Shown piece by piece: positions 40,662-48,600 of a stretch of 49,686 nt of DNA. Made by a program: the position numbers and the translations under genes. The first letter of the stretch is position 1. Every line of letters starts with the position of its first letter. The stretch is from positions 1 through 49,686 of the IMG/VR virus record IMGVR_UViG_3300027291_000152. One strand, written 5' to 3'. The notes beneath the pieces are model-generated. The model had not been told where the DNA came from. It saw only the letters and a list, made by a program, of their open reading frames with translations, and did no database searches. This stretch comes from a virus.

Positions 40662-40689
40662 AGTATATCTCAAATTGAGATAAACGCAA
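40662..40689 (-). promoter_or_regulatory. higBA promoter with operator in the spacer
   Basis: On the minus strand, TTGCGT, a 16-base spacer and TATACT form a promoter just upstream of higB. A perfect 17-base palindrome, TATCTCAA-A-TTGAGATA on the plus strand (40666-40682), fills the spacer and touches the -10. It is the expected HigA binding site for autorepression. Confidence 0.75.
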
Positions 40690-40713
40690 GCAAGCCTATC
40701 CCGGAGGTCACCG

Positions 40714-41049
40714 ATGCTCGGCATCAACGCCCAAACCGGCCAGCCCCTGGCTGGCATCGACCATCTGCGTCAAAGCATCCACGACATCCTGACCACCCGC
40801 ATCGGCACCCGCGTGATGTGTCGCGACTATGGCTCGCGGCTGCCCACGCTGATCGACAACCCGATGACCCCGAGACTCGCCATGGATCTGTACTCGGCCA
40901 CCGCTGAGGCCTTGGCGCGCTGGGAACCCAGGTTCAAGCTCACCCGGGTGCGCATCGCCAGGGCAGAAGTCGGGCAAGTCGTGCTCGATCTGGAAGGGAT
41001 CTATCTGCCCGATGGCACGGCTGCCGTGCTTACTGCAGTGGAGGTGTGA
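40714..41049 (+). CDS. Baseplate wedge protein, P2 gpW / gp25-like
   Basis: The 111-residue product has the gp25-type pattern LRQSIHDILTTRIGTRVMCRDYGSRLP and LARWEPRFKLTRVRI. It helps trigger sheath assembly and joins wedges in the baseplate. GGAGG lies upstream of ATG 40714. It begins just after the inverted higBA insert and is directly followed by gpJ. Confidence 0.92.
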   Translation: MLGINAQTGQPLAGIDHLRQSIHDILTTRIGTRVMCRDYGSRLPTLIDNPMTPRLAMDLYSATAEALARWEPRFKLTRVRIARAEVGQVVLDLEGIYLPDGTAAVLTAVEV

Positions 41050-41892
41050 ATGACGACACTGAACGATCTGGCGAGTTTGCCAACTCCGGCAGTGATCGAG
41101 CCTCTGTCCTTCGAGACGATTTTGTTGGAACTGCAGACCGAGTTTCAATCACTCTACCCGGACTACTCGGCCCTCTTGGCCTCGGACCCGGCCGTGAAAC
41201 TCCTGGAGGTCGCGGCTTACCGGGAGGTCCTGCTCAGAAACCGTATCAACGCAGCGGCCAAAGCATCTCTCCTGGCCTTTGCCACCGGCAGCGACCTCGA
41301 CCATCTGGCCGCTTTCTACGGTGTGACGCGCCTGATGGATGAGACCGATGAGGCGCTGCGCCTGCGCACCCGTCAACGCATCATTGGCTTTGCCAATGCT
41401 GGCGGCGCAGCGCACTACCGTTACTGGGCGCTCTCGGCATCCCCCGAGGTGGCCGATGTCGAAGTCGACAGCCCGGAACCCGGGCGTGTGCGCATCAGCG
41501 TACTCGCCAAGGGTGAAGTAGACACCGTTCCGGATGCTGTGCTCGATGCAGTGCGTGCCGTGGTGCTGCGTGACGACATCCGGGTGCTGACCGACACCAT
41601 CGAGGTGGTGCCGGCCGAACTCATTCCCGTCACGGTGGCCGCCCGGATCTGGCTTTACCCCGATACACCCATGGCCGCTTTCGAAGCCATCGAGGCACGG
41701 TTCAAGGAAGCATTGGCGGCGCAGTCGGGCCTGGGCTGGGATCTGACGCCCTCCTGGGTGATTGGCGAGCTGCAGCGTACTGGCGTGCACAAGGTCGAGT
41801 TGCTGTCACCAGCCGTGGACATTCCCGCCAACGCCAACCAGGCGGTGCGCCTGATGAATCTGAATCTGGAATTTGCGGGGCGGGATCGATAG
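41050..41892 (+). CDS. Baseplate J-like protein
   Basis: The 280-residue protein matches Baseplate_J: ETILLELQTEFQSLYPDY, LKLLEVAAYRE-like VKLLEVAAYREVLLRNRIN, FATGSDLDHLAAFYGVTRL, and ANAGGAAHYRYWALSASPEVADVEV. It forms the edge of the baseplate with gpI. Spacing to gpW is zero bases, so they are co-translated. Confidence 0.93.
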   Translation: MTTLNDLASLPTPAVIEPLSFETILLELQTEFQSLYPDYSALLASDPAVKLLEVAAYREVLLRNRINAAAKASLLAFATGSDLDHLAAFYGVTRLMDETDEALRLRTRQRIIGFANAGGAAHYRYWALSASPEVADVEVDSPEPGRVRISVLAKGEVDTVPDAVLDAVRAVVLRDDIRVLTDTIEVVPAELIPVTVAARIWLYPDTPMAAFEAIEARFKEALAAQSGLGWDLTPSWVIGELQRTGVHKVELLSPAVDIPANANQAVRLMNLNLEFAGRDR

Positions 41893-41934
41893 CGCTTCGC
41901 GCCTTCCCAGTTCTCCCCCTGCGCTGGAGGGCAC

Positions 41935-43509
41935 ATGACCACTGACCATTTGCTGCCCGCCAATGCCACTCCGCTGGAGCAGGCGCTATCCCTGGCGACC
42001 GATCCGTTGTCGCCGCTGGCACTGCCGGCGGACGCAATCCGCCAGTTCAAGACCGCTCCGACAGACCCGCTGCTGCCTTGGTTGATCTGGGAGTATGGCC
42101 TGGGCGAATTGCTGCCTTACTTGCCCGAACCCCGTCGCGCCATCGCCGAGGGCATCCTCTGGCAGCGACTGCGTGGTACGCCGGCGGCACTCTCGACCGC
42201 CTTGTCCTGGATCGGGATGCGCGCCACCGTCGAACAGGAACCGCCCGGCGTTCACTTCGCCGAGTTCCAGCTCGATCCGGGGCAGGTGCAGGGCAGCGAC
42301 ACGGCCATTGCCAACCTGATCGCCATTGCCCGGCTATCGGCACCAGCACGCTCTCGCCTGTCACGCCTCTATCACGGCCATGACCTGCGCCGCGTCGTGC
42401 TCGATGAGAGTCGGCTGGGCGAGGCGCTGCTGTCCGATCACAGTGGCGTGTTCTGGCGAGATGGGCAGACCAAGTTGTCGTTTGGCCGGGTCCGCCAATG
42501 GGCGAACGCACCCGCCGACATCGTGCTGGCGCCCGCGCGGGAGGCCGTCCGCTTTGCAGTGGCACGTTTGATCGACCGGTATCTGCTCGACTTCTCGGCG
42601 CTGGGCGATCCTGGGTACACGCCCAACGAGGAGATCCTGCATTCGCATCTGTTCACCCTGGCCAATGCGCTGGGGGTGCCGGATGCACAGTCGTTGTTGC
42701 CAGAACGCCGGTTCGCACGGGCGATGGTGGTGCTCTCCGACAGCACACCCTTGGGCGACATCAACGCCAACTTGCCGCGCTTTGCCTGGCAGGAGGTGGG
42801 GCAGGCGATCACCCTGGGGGGCACTGACAAGCTGTCCGCGACGCGGCACCGACTGATTCGCATCGAGGTGGCTGAGCGCAGCCTTCGGGGCCATCCGGGC
42901 GACCTGGTCGTGCCGAACTTGAGTATCCAGTCCCACCGAGAGCATCTCGCTGTCCATCGTATCCAGGCCCGTGCCGATCAGGCGCTGGGGATGTGGACCT
43001 TGGGCGAGTCCGTGCCCAGCCTCGACCGGGGTTTTGTACGCCGCGATCACACCCGAGGCAACTTGGGCCTGCCCGATGCCGCTGGCTGGCGGCCACGGTT
43101 TTACCAGCGAGCGCAGGTGGTACTCAGCGAGGTCATTCTGGGCGAGGTCAATACCCGCACGCCACGGCGAGCACTGCTGCGCACCAGGCCGTTGTCGACC
43201 CTCGGCGATCTCACCTTGGGTGATCTGGCCGAGGTCGAGTGGCGAACGCTGACTGAGGTGCACATCGCCGTTTCGGGCTTCACCGGTGTGACGCCTTACG
43301 GGTTTGCCGAAACGCCCTCCATCCTGCAGCGCCTGCTCACCCGCGCCACCGAGCGCAACACCGAAGCACTCGTCGCGCCATCGCGGGATGCCGTGGCCAG
43401 TCACCAAGCCGGTTGGCAGGGCCAGAGCTGGACCGGTGTGCGCTGGCCGTCTTCAACCTGGACCGACACCCGCGAGTTGATCGGCGCGACCCATCAGACG
43501 CTGAACTGA
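41935..43509 (+). CDS. Tail protein I-like with long C-terminal extension
   Basis: Residues about 1-190 match P2 gpI (MTTDHLLPANATPLEQALSLATD, LPWLIWEYGLGELLPYL, GTPAALSTALSWIG, ARLSAPARSRL). P2 gpI is about 176 residues, so about 330 extra residues follow. The extension holds recurring LSDS/LG(D,E) units (RRVVLDESRLGEALLSDHSG, VVLSDSTPLGDINANL, QVVLSEVILGEVNTRT, LSTLGDLTLGDL), suggesting a beta-repeat fibre-like part. It lies where a receptor-binding or fibre network would attach. Confidence 0.85.
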   Translation: MTTDHLLPANATPLEQALSLATDPLSPLALPADAIRQFKTAPTDPLLPWLIWEYGLGELLPYLPEPRRAIAEGILWQRLRGTPAALSTALSWIGMRATVEQEPPGVHFAEFQLDPGQVQGSDTAIANLIAIARLSAPARSRLSRLYHGHDLRRVVLDESRLGEALLSDHSGVFWRDGQTKLSFGRVRQWANAPADIVLAPAREAVRFAVARLIDRYLLDFSALGDPGYTPNEEILHSHLFTLANALGVPDAQSLLPERRFARAMVVLSDSTPLGDINANLPRFAWQEVGQAITLGGTDKLSATRHRLIRIEVAERSLRGHPGDLVVPNLSIQSHREHLAVHRIQARADQALGMWTLGESVPSLDRGFVRRDHTRGNLGLPDAAGWRPRFYQRAQVVLSEVILGEVNTRTPRRALLRTRPLSTLGDLTLGDLAEVEWRTLTEVHIAVSGFTGVTPYGFAETPSILQRLLTRATERNTEALVAPSRDAVASHQAGWQGQSWTGVRWPSSTWTDTRELIGATHQTLN

Positions 43510-43513
43510 TTTG

Positions 43514-43532
43514 GCAGCGCACTGAGCGCTGC
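43514..43532 (+). other. Hairpin between gpI-like gene and the next
   Basis: GCAGCGC (43514-43520) pairs with GCGCTGC (43526-43532) across a 5-base loop. It follows the stop codon by four bases and is not followed by a T-run. It may be an RNA processing or stability element, or a weak terminator. Confidence 0.35.
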
Positions 43533-43572
43533 TGCTTTGCATTTCTCCCCCATTCATTCTCTGGAGCACCCG

Positions 43573-44274
43573 ATGGCCATCCTGACTGCCAGCGGTCGCG
43601 CCGCGCTTGCCGCCGCGATCAAAGAACAAACCCTACACCTCGCCTTGGGCGAAGGCGATCCCTTGTGGGACACCACCCGCGCGATCAGCACACCCTTCGA
43701 TGAGGCTGGGGTGATCGAGCTGGGCTTTACGCACCTGGCCGACATCCGCGTCACCTCGCTGGATGACCAGACCGAGTACGTGCTCGATGTGGACTACAGC
43801 GCCAATGCCCGTGAGGGCGTGATCCGCCGTCTGCCGGCCAGCACCATCCCCGAACAGGGCGAGGTGACGATCCATTTCAAGGTTTCCCATCCGCCCGAAT
43901 CCATCGGCCAGACGGCGCTGCTGCGCGAAGTGGGCCGCCGCGTCGTCGATGAGGTGCATTTCGTCGCCGCTGACCCCGAGGGCGAGATCGTGGTGCCGAC
44001 CGGACGCTACCGGCTGGTCACCGAGCCCACCAACCATCTGTTCATCCGCGTGCGCTTCGACTTCGAGGACGCCGCCACCAGCGTGGTGCGCGAGCAAGGC
44101 CTCTTTGTCGGCACCCAGACCGATCCTGAGTTGCTGTCATCGGCACCAGGGCAGAAATTCTTTGTGCAGAACCAAGTCGTTGAGCCCGGCATCCTCCTCG
44201 TGCTGCAGAACTCGGTGCCCATCGTGCGCCAGCCCAGCACGCGCGAGACCTTCGAATTCGTTGTCACTTTTTAA
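43573..44274 (+). CDS. Phage tail/baseplate protein, unknown function, 233 residues
   Basis: The ATG at 43573 (GGAG upstream) starts MAILTASGRAALAAAIKEQTLHLALGEGD. The protein is beta-rich (VTIHFKVSHPPESIGQTALLREVG, FIRVRFDFEDAAT) and ends RETFEFVVTF. It lies between gpI and the DUF4815 protein, which suggests a baseplate or fibre-connecting role. No certain family. Confidence 0.65.
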   Translation: MAILTASGRAALAAAIKEQTLHLALGEGDPLWDTTRAISTPFDEAGVIELGFTHLADIRVTSLDDQTEYVLDVDYSANAREGVIRRLPASTIPEQGEVTIHFKVSHPPESIGQTALLREVGRRVVDEVHFVAADPEGEIVVPTGRYRLVTEPTNHLFIRVRFDFEDAATSVVREQGLFVGTQTDPELLSSAPGQKFFVQNQVVEPGILLVLQNSVPIVRQPSTRETFEFVVTF

Positions 44275-44289
44275 TCCGCGAGGCCACCC

Positions 44290-47200
44290 ATGATCGAGCG
44301 TTACTACAACCTGTTTGACCCGGCCAAGCACTACACCCAGCTGCTGTTCCGTGCCGGCGATGGTCTGCAATCGCGGGAATTGAATGAGATCCAGAGCACG
44401 TTGATGCACCGCCTGCAGGGCGTGGCCGATGCGCTGTTGAAGGATGGCGACATCATCAGCGGCGCCAACCTGCAGATCGATGCCGACACCGGCTTGGTCA
44501 CACTGGAGGCCGGTCGTGTTTATCTGCGCGGCGCGGTGCGCGACGTCCCGGCCGCCACTTTCACGGTGCCGACTTCGGGCCGCATTGCCGTAGGCGTGCG
44601 TTTCACCACCCGCACGGTCACCGAACTCGAAGATCCCAACCTGCGCGAGCCGGCCGTCGGCGTGCGCAACTACCAGGAGCCTGGGGCCGGGCGACTGCAG
44701 GAAACCCTCGCCTGGGGCTGGGAAGGTGCCGGCACCAGTGATGGCCAGCCCGGTGACTTCCATGCCGTCTATGTGCTGGACAACGGTATCTTGGAGAACC
44801 GCCGCCAGCCACCCGTGCTCGATGGCGTGATTGCGAGCCTGGCGCGCTACGACTATGACGCCAATGGCCACTATGTGACCGAAGGGCTGGGCGTTCGATT
44901 CCTCAGTACCGATGCCGACGCCCAAGAGCACATCTTTTCTTTGGCGGAGGGGCGGGCCAACATCGACGGCTTCAAGGTCGAGCGCAGCCAGTCGCAGCGC
45001 CTGCGTCTGCCCATCGACCCGGATCTGCAGCGGGTGTCCTCGGAACCGCAGGTCTTTAACGACAGCGGCGATGGTTCGATGGTCGTCACGATCAACCGCC
45101 CGCCGCTGGCCCAGGTGATCGACATCAAGGTCACACAGCAGAAGACCGAGACTGTCGTGCACGGCGCCTTCACCGGCAGCCGCGATGTGCTGACCGAGCC
45201 CACGGTGGTCGCAGTTCTGGAGATCAAACAAGGTACGACTACCTACGCCCAGGGCACCGACTACAAGGTCGTCGGCGATGAGATCGACTGGAGCCCGGGT
45301 GGTGCCGAGCCGGCACCCGGATCGAGCTACCAGGTCACCTACCAGTACATCGCCAGCATCACCCCGACCCACCTGAGCGACACCGGCTTCAAGGTCACGG
45401 GCGTGGTGCAGGGCTCAACGATGTACATCGACTACCAGTGGAAGCTGCCGCGCGTCGATGTGTTAGCGCTGACCGCCGATGGTCAGGTCGAACGCATCAA
45501 GGGCATCAGCCAGGTGCGCAACGCGATAGCCCCCACCGTGCCGGCCTCGCGCCTGGACTTGGCCGAGATCGCCTACGACTGGCGCAATGGCGCTGAGCCT
45601 ACGGTGCGCAATGTTGCGATTCGCACCATCAAGGTCTCGGAATTGACCGCGATGCAGCGCCAGATCGCCGACCTCTATGACCTGATGGCGCTGGAGCGCC
45701 TGCGGGTGGATGCCAACATCCGTGAGCCCGCCGCCAAGAAGGGGCTCTTCGTCGACAATTTTCTGGATGACGATCTGCGCGACCAGGGTGTGGCGCAGAC
45801 CGGCGCGGTGGTGGCGGGGGTGCTCACGCTGCCAATCACCGCTTCGGCCCAACACGCCAAGGACAACGGAAACACGCTACTGACACTGGACTACACCCTG
45901 ACGCCTGTGGTGGAACAGTTGGCCCGCACAGGGGCGATGAAGATCAATCCCTACCAGGCCTTCGATCCGGTGCCGGCCCGGGTGACGCTCAATCCAGCGG
46001 TTGACCAGTTCACCGTCACCAACACCACCTGGGCCTCGGACGTGACCGAGCGGCTGATCACCGGCAGCGGTGTGCTTGAGCAGGTCATAGAGACCCGACG
46101 CGCAGATCAAGTACTGACGTCCTTCAGCGAGGAGGCGCAGTTTCTGCGTGCGCTGCAGGTGAGCTATCGGGTCGAAGGATTCGGGCCAAGCGAGGCGCTG
46201 GCTACCTTGCGTTTCGATGGGGTCGGCATTTCTCAACCTGCGGGTGCGGCAGCCAACGCCTCGGGCCTGCTCACCGGCAGCTTCCAGATCCCGCAGGCAA
46301 TTCCGGCTGGCGCCAAGTTGGTGGAATTCCTCGGGGCGGGTGGTAGCTACGGCTCGGCGACCTACATCGGTCGCGGGCAGATCGTCACCGAGACCCGTCG
46401 CCGGATTCTCACCACGGTAGTACGCCGCTGGGACCCGCTGGCGCAGACCTTCACGCTACCCGAGCGCCGCACCATCGGTGGCTTGGAGTTGTGGTTCACC
46501 ACCAAGGGGGGATCGGCACCGGTCATCGTGCAGATCCGTGAAACCCAGGTCGGCCTCCCGACCACCACGGTGCTGACCGAAGGCCGGCTCTATGCCTCAG
46601 ACATCAAGACCGACGGCAACCCAACCCGGATCACGCTCGATCCGGTAGCGCTCGACGCCAACCGCGAGTACGCCATCGTGGTGCTGACCGACGACGCCAA
46701 CCACGCCGTGTCGGTCGCGGAACTCGGCAAGTACGACCCGCGCACCGGTTGGGTGACGGCGCAGCCTTACCAAATCGGTGTGCTGCTCTCATCCTCCAAC
46801 GGCATCACCTGGACACCGCACCAGACGCAGGACCTGACCTTCCGGCTGCTGGGTTGCCGCTTCACGCAGCAGTCCAAGACCGTGAGTTTGGGCCAGTACA
46901 CGGTGACCAACCTGTCGGACGTGATGGCGCTCGCGGGCGTTGAGCGTCCTGCCGCTGGCACCGATGTGCAGTTCCTGGCGACCGATGCGCAAGGGCGGAT
47001 CGTCACCTTGTCGGAGGACCAGGGGTTGGCCTTGAGCGAAAAGCTCTCGGGCAACTTGGCGGTGTCGGCCAAGCTGACCGGCACGGAAACGGCCAGTCCG
47101 ATCCTGTATCCGGGCACCCAGTTGGTGTTCGGTACGTTGGAGGCTGCCGGCGACTACCTGTCGCGGGCTATTCCCGCTGCGGCCACCTTCAACGTGGCAG

Positions 47201-47451
47201 TGACCTTCGATGCCCTGACACCAGGGACCTCGAGTGTCTCGGTGCAGGCGGAGTCCGGCACGCCGGGCAGTTTCCAGGCGCTGTCCCTGTCTTCAGGCGT
47301 GGAGGTGGGCAACGGCTGGGTGGAACGCACCTACAAGGCCACCAGCCTCGTCGGCGTCGGTGCCGACCGCACCACGCGCGTGAAGCTGGCGTTGTCCGGC
47401 AATCCGCAGCACCGACCCTTCGTGCGCAACCTGCGCGTCATTGTCACCTGA
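44290..47451 (+). CDS. DUF4815-like tail protein, 1,053 residues
   Basis: This is the largest prophage gene. The N-terminal part, MIERYYNLFDPAKHYTQLLFRAGDGLQSRELNEIQSTLMHRLQG, is typical of DUF4815 phage proteins. Repeated beta-strands follow. The C-terminal half has VRRWDPLAQTFTLPERRTIGGLELWFTTKGG and a jelly-roll-like series. Such proteins are thought to be distal tail or fibre-associated parts. Position before the coiled-coil and glycine-rich genes supports a host-recognition assembly. Confidence 0.8.
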   Translation: MIERYYNLFDPAKHYTQLLFRAGDGLQSRELNEIQSTLMHRLQGVADALLKDGDIISGANLQIDADTGLVTLEAGRVYLRGAVRDVPAATFTVPTSGRIAVGVRFTTRTVTELEDPNLREPAVGVRNYQEPGAGRLQETLAWGWEGAGTSDGQPGDFHAVYVLDNGILENRRQPPVLDGVIASLARYDYDANGHYVTEGLGVRFLSTDADAQEHIFSLAEGRANIDGFKVERSQSQRLRLPIDPDLQRVSSEPQVFNDSGDGSMVVTINRPPLAQVIDIKVTQQKTETVVHGAFTGSRDVLTEPTVVAVLEIKQGTTTYAQGTDYKVVGDEIDWSPGGAEPAPGSSYQVTYQYIASITPTHLSDTGFKVTGVVQGSTMYIDYQWKLPRVDVLALTADGQVERIKGISQVRNAIAPTVPASRLDLAEIAYDWRNGAEPTVRNVAIRTIKVSELTAMQRQIADLYDLMALERLRVDANIREPAAKKGLFVDNFLDDDLRDQGVAQTGAVVAGVLTLPITASAQHAKDNGNTLLTLDYTLTPVVEQLARTGAMKINPYQAFDPVPARVTLNPAVDQFTVTNTTWASDVTERLITGSGVLEQVIETRRADQVLTSFSEEAQFLRALQVSYRVEGFGPSEALATLRFDGVGISQPAGAAANASGLLTGSFQIPQAIPAGAKLVEFLGAGGSYGSATYIGRGQIVTETRRRILTTVVRRWDPLAQTFTLPERRTIGGLELWFTTKGGSAPVIVQIRETQVGLPTTTVLTEGRLYASDIKTDGNPTRITLDPVALDANREYAIVVLTDDANHAVSVAELGKYDPRTGWVTAQPYQIGVLLSSSNGITWTPHQTQDLTFRLLGCRFTQQSKTVSLGQYTVTNLSDVMALAGVERPAAGTDVQFLATDAQGRIVTLSEDQGLALSEKLSGNLAVSAKLTGTETASPILYPGTQLVFGTLEAAGDYLSRAIPAAATFNVAVTFDALTPGTSSVSVQAESGTPGSFQALSLSSGVEVGNGWVERTYKATSLVGVGADRTTRVKLALSGNPQHRPFVRNLRVIVT

Positions 47452-47463
47452 TGGGGGTGAGCG

Positions 47464-47670
47464 ATGACCCAGGAGCGCACGCCGCGCGGCTACCCGCTGC
47501 CGCACCCCGAGCACCTGCTCTCTGATGACGTTCTCAACCTGCGTGAGGCCATCACCCGCATCGATGCGGATGTGGCCGCGCAGGAAGCGTCCACCCAGCA
47601 GGGGCAAGACCAACTCACCGAACGGCTGCACCGCCAGCAACTGCGGGTGTTTCACCGGTTCGACTTTTAA
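47464..47670 (+). CDS. Small tail-region protein, 68 residues
   Basis: This short protein starts TQERTPRGYPLPHPEHLLSDDVLNLREAITRIDADVAAQE and has a helical middle ending RVFHRFDF. It follows the DUF4815 gene by 12 bases. It may be a chaperone or a link between tail parts. Not recognised. Confidence 0.6.
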   Translation: MTQERTPRGYPLPHPEHLLSDDVLNLREAITRIDADVAAQEASTQQGQDQLTERLHRQQLRVFHRFDF

Positions 47671-47682
47671 GGAGCACACCCC

Positions 47683-48276
47683 ATGGCCAAAGACCCCTTG
47701 CTGCGCGATGCGGTGCGCGCGATCAAAGCCAAGATCGAAACCGCCGCCGAGATCGCCACCCCGGAAGAGCTCGCGTACCTCGGCACTGCTATCGACCGCA
47801 TCGGTGGTCGCGCCACCGTCCTCGAGGTCGAGGAGATGGGCGACATCAAGATGGCCGAGCTTACTGAGCACGCTAGCGCGGTTGAGGCCGCGACGCTCGA
47901 CACCATCGCCACGGCGGCTGATGTGGCCATTGCCAACGTCACGGCCACCAAGACAGCGGCCGAGACCGCGATCACCGCCACCAAGACGGCAGCGGAATCC
48001 TCGGTCACCCAGACCAAGAACGCGGCCCTGGCCGTGATGGCCCAGACCGAGACCAGCACGGTGGCCACCGTCAACGCCGCTGCCCAGACCGCCATTCAGC
48101 AGGCGGCGGCCAGCCGGGACGAAGCGATTGCGACATCGGATACGCACATGAACGAGGTCGTTGCTGCGTCCACGGCCTTCAAAGAACAAGCGCTGGCCGA
48201 TGTTGCCGCAGCAGCGAACACCGTGACCCAACAGTTTGTTTTTGGGCCCAAGTCATTTTTCTACGGCCAACTCTAA
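47683..48276 (+). CDS. Coiled-coil tail protein, 197 residues
   Basis: The protein has an N-terminal helical region (RDAVRAIKAKIETAAEIATPEELAYLG) and then a long Ala/Thr-rich heptad-like section (ATKTAAETAITATKTAAESSVTQTKNAALAV), a fibre-shaft pattern. It ends FGPKSFFYGQL. It probably connects the baseplate to tail-tip proteins. Confidence 0.65.
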   Translation: MAKDPLLRDAVRAIKAKIETAAEIATPEELAYLGTAIDRIGGRATVLEVEEMGDIKMAELTEHASAVEAATLDTIATAADVAIANVTATKTAAETAITATKTAAESSVTQTKNAALAVMAQTETSTVATVNAAAQTAIQQAAASRDEAIATSDTHMNEVVAASTAFKEQALADVAAAANTVTQQFVFGPKSFFYGQL

Positions 48277-48288
48277 GGAGCCCCCTCG

Positions 48289-48600
48289 ATGTCCATTCTG
48301 GGAACGGCGCTGCCAGCCGCCAACACGCTGGCAACCCTCTACGAAGTGCCCACCGGCCGCCGCGCCGTGGTCAACGTCGCCGCCTGCAACAAGGGCACGA
48401 CTGCCGCCAAGGTGCGCGTGGCGCTCACCGCGTCAAGCACGCCGGCCGAGAGCGAGTTCATCGAATTTGATGTGAGCCTGGCCGCCACCGAGGTGCTGGA
48501 GCGCACCGCACTCTCCTTGGCTGCCGGTCAGAAGATCATGGTGCAGGCCAGCGCTGCCTCGGTCAGCTTCAACGCCTGGGGCATCGAGGAGGTGGCGTAA
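48289..48600 (+). CDS. Tail-region protein, 103 residues
   Basis: This beta-rich protein has ANTLATLYEVPTGRRAVVNVAACNKGTTAAKVRVALT and AAGQKIMVQASAASVSFNAWGIEEVA. The sequence resembles small beta-sandwich proteins in phage tail-fibre regions. Its stop overlaps the glycine-rich gene start (TAATG), so the two are co-translated and may assemble together. Confidence 0.6.
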   Translation: MSILGTALPAANTLATLYEVPTGRRAVVNVAACNKGTTAAKVRVALTASSTPAESEFIEFDVSLAATEVLERTALSLAAGQKIMVQASAASVSFNAWGIEEVA

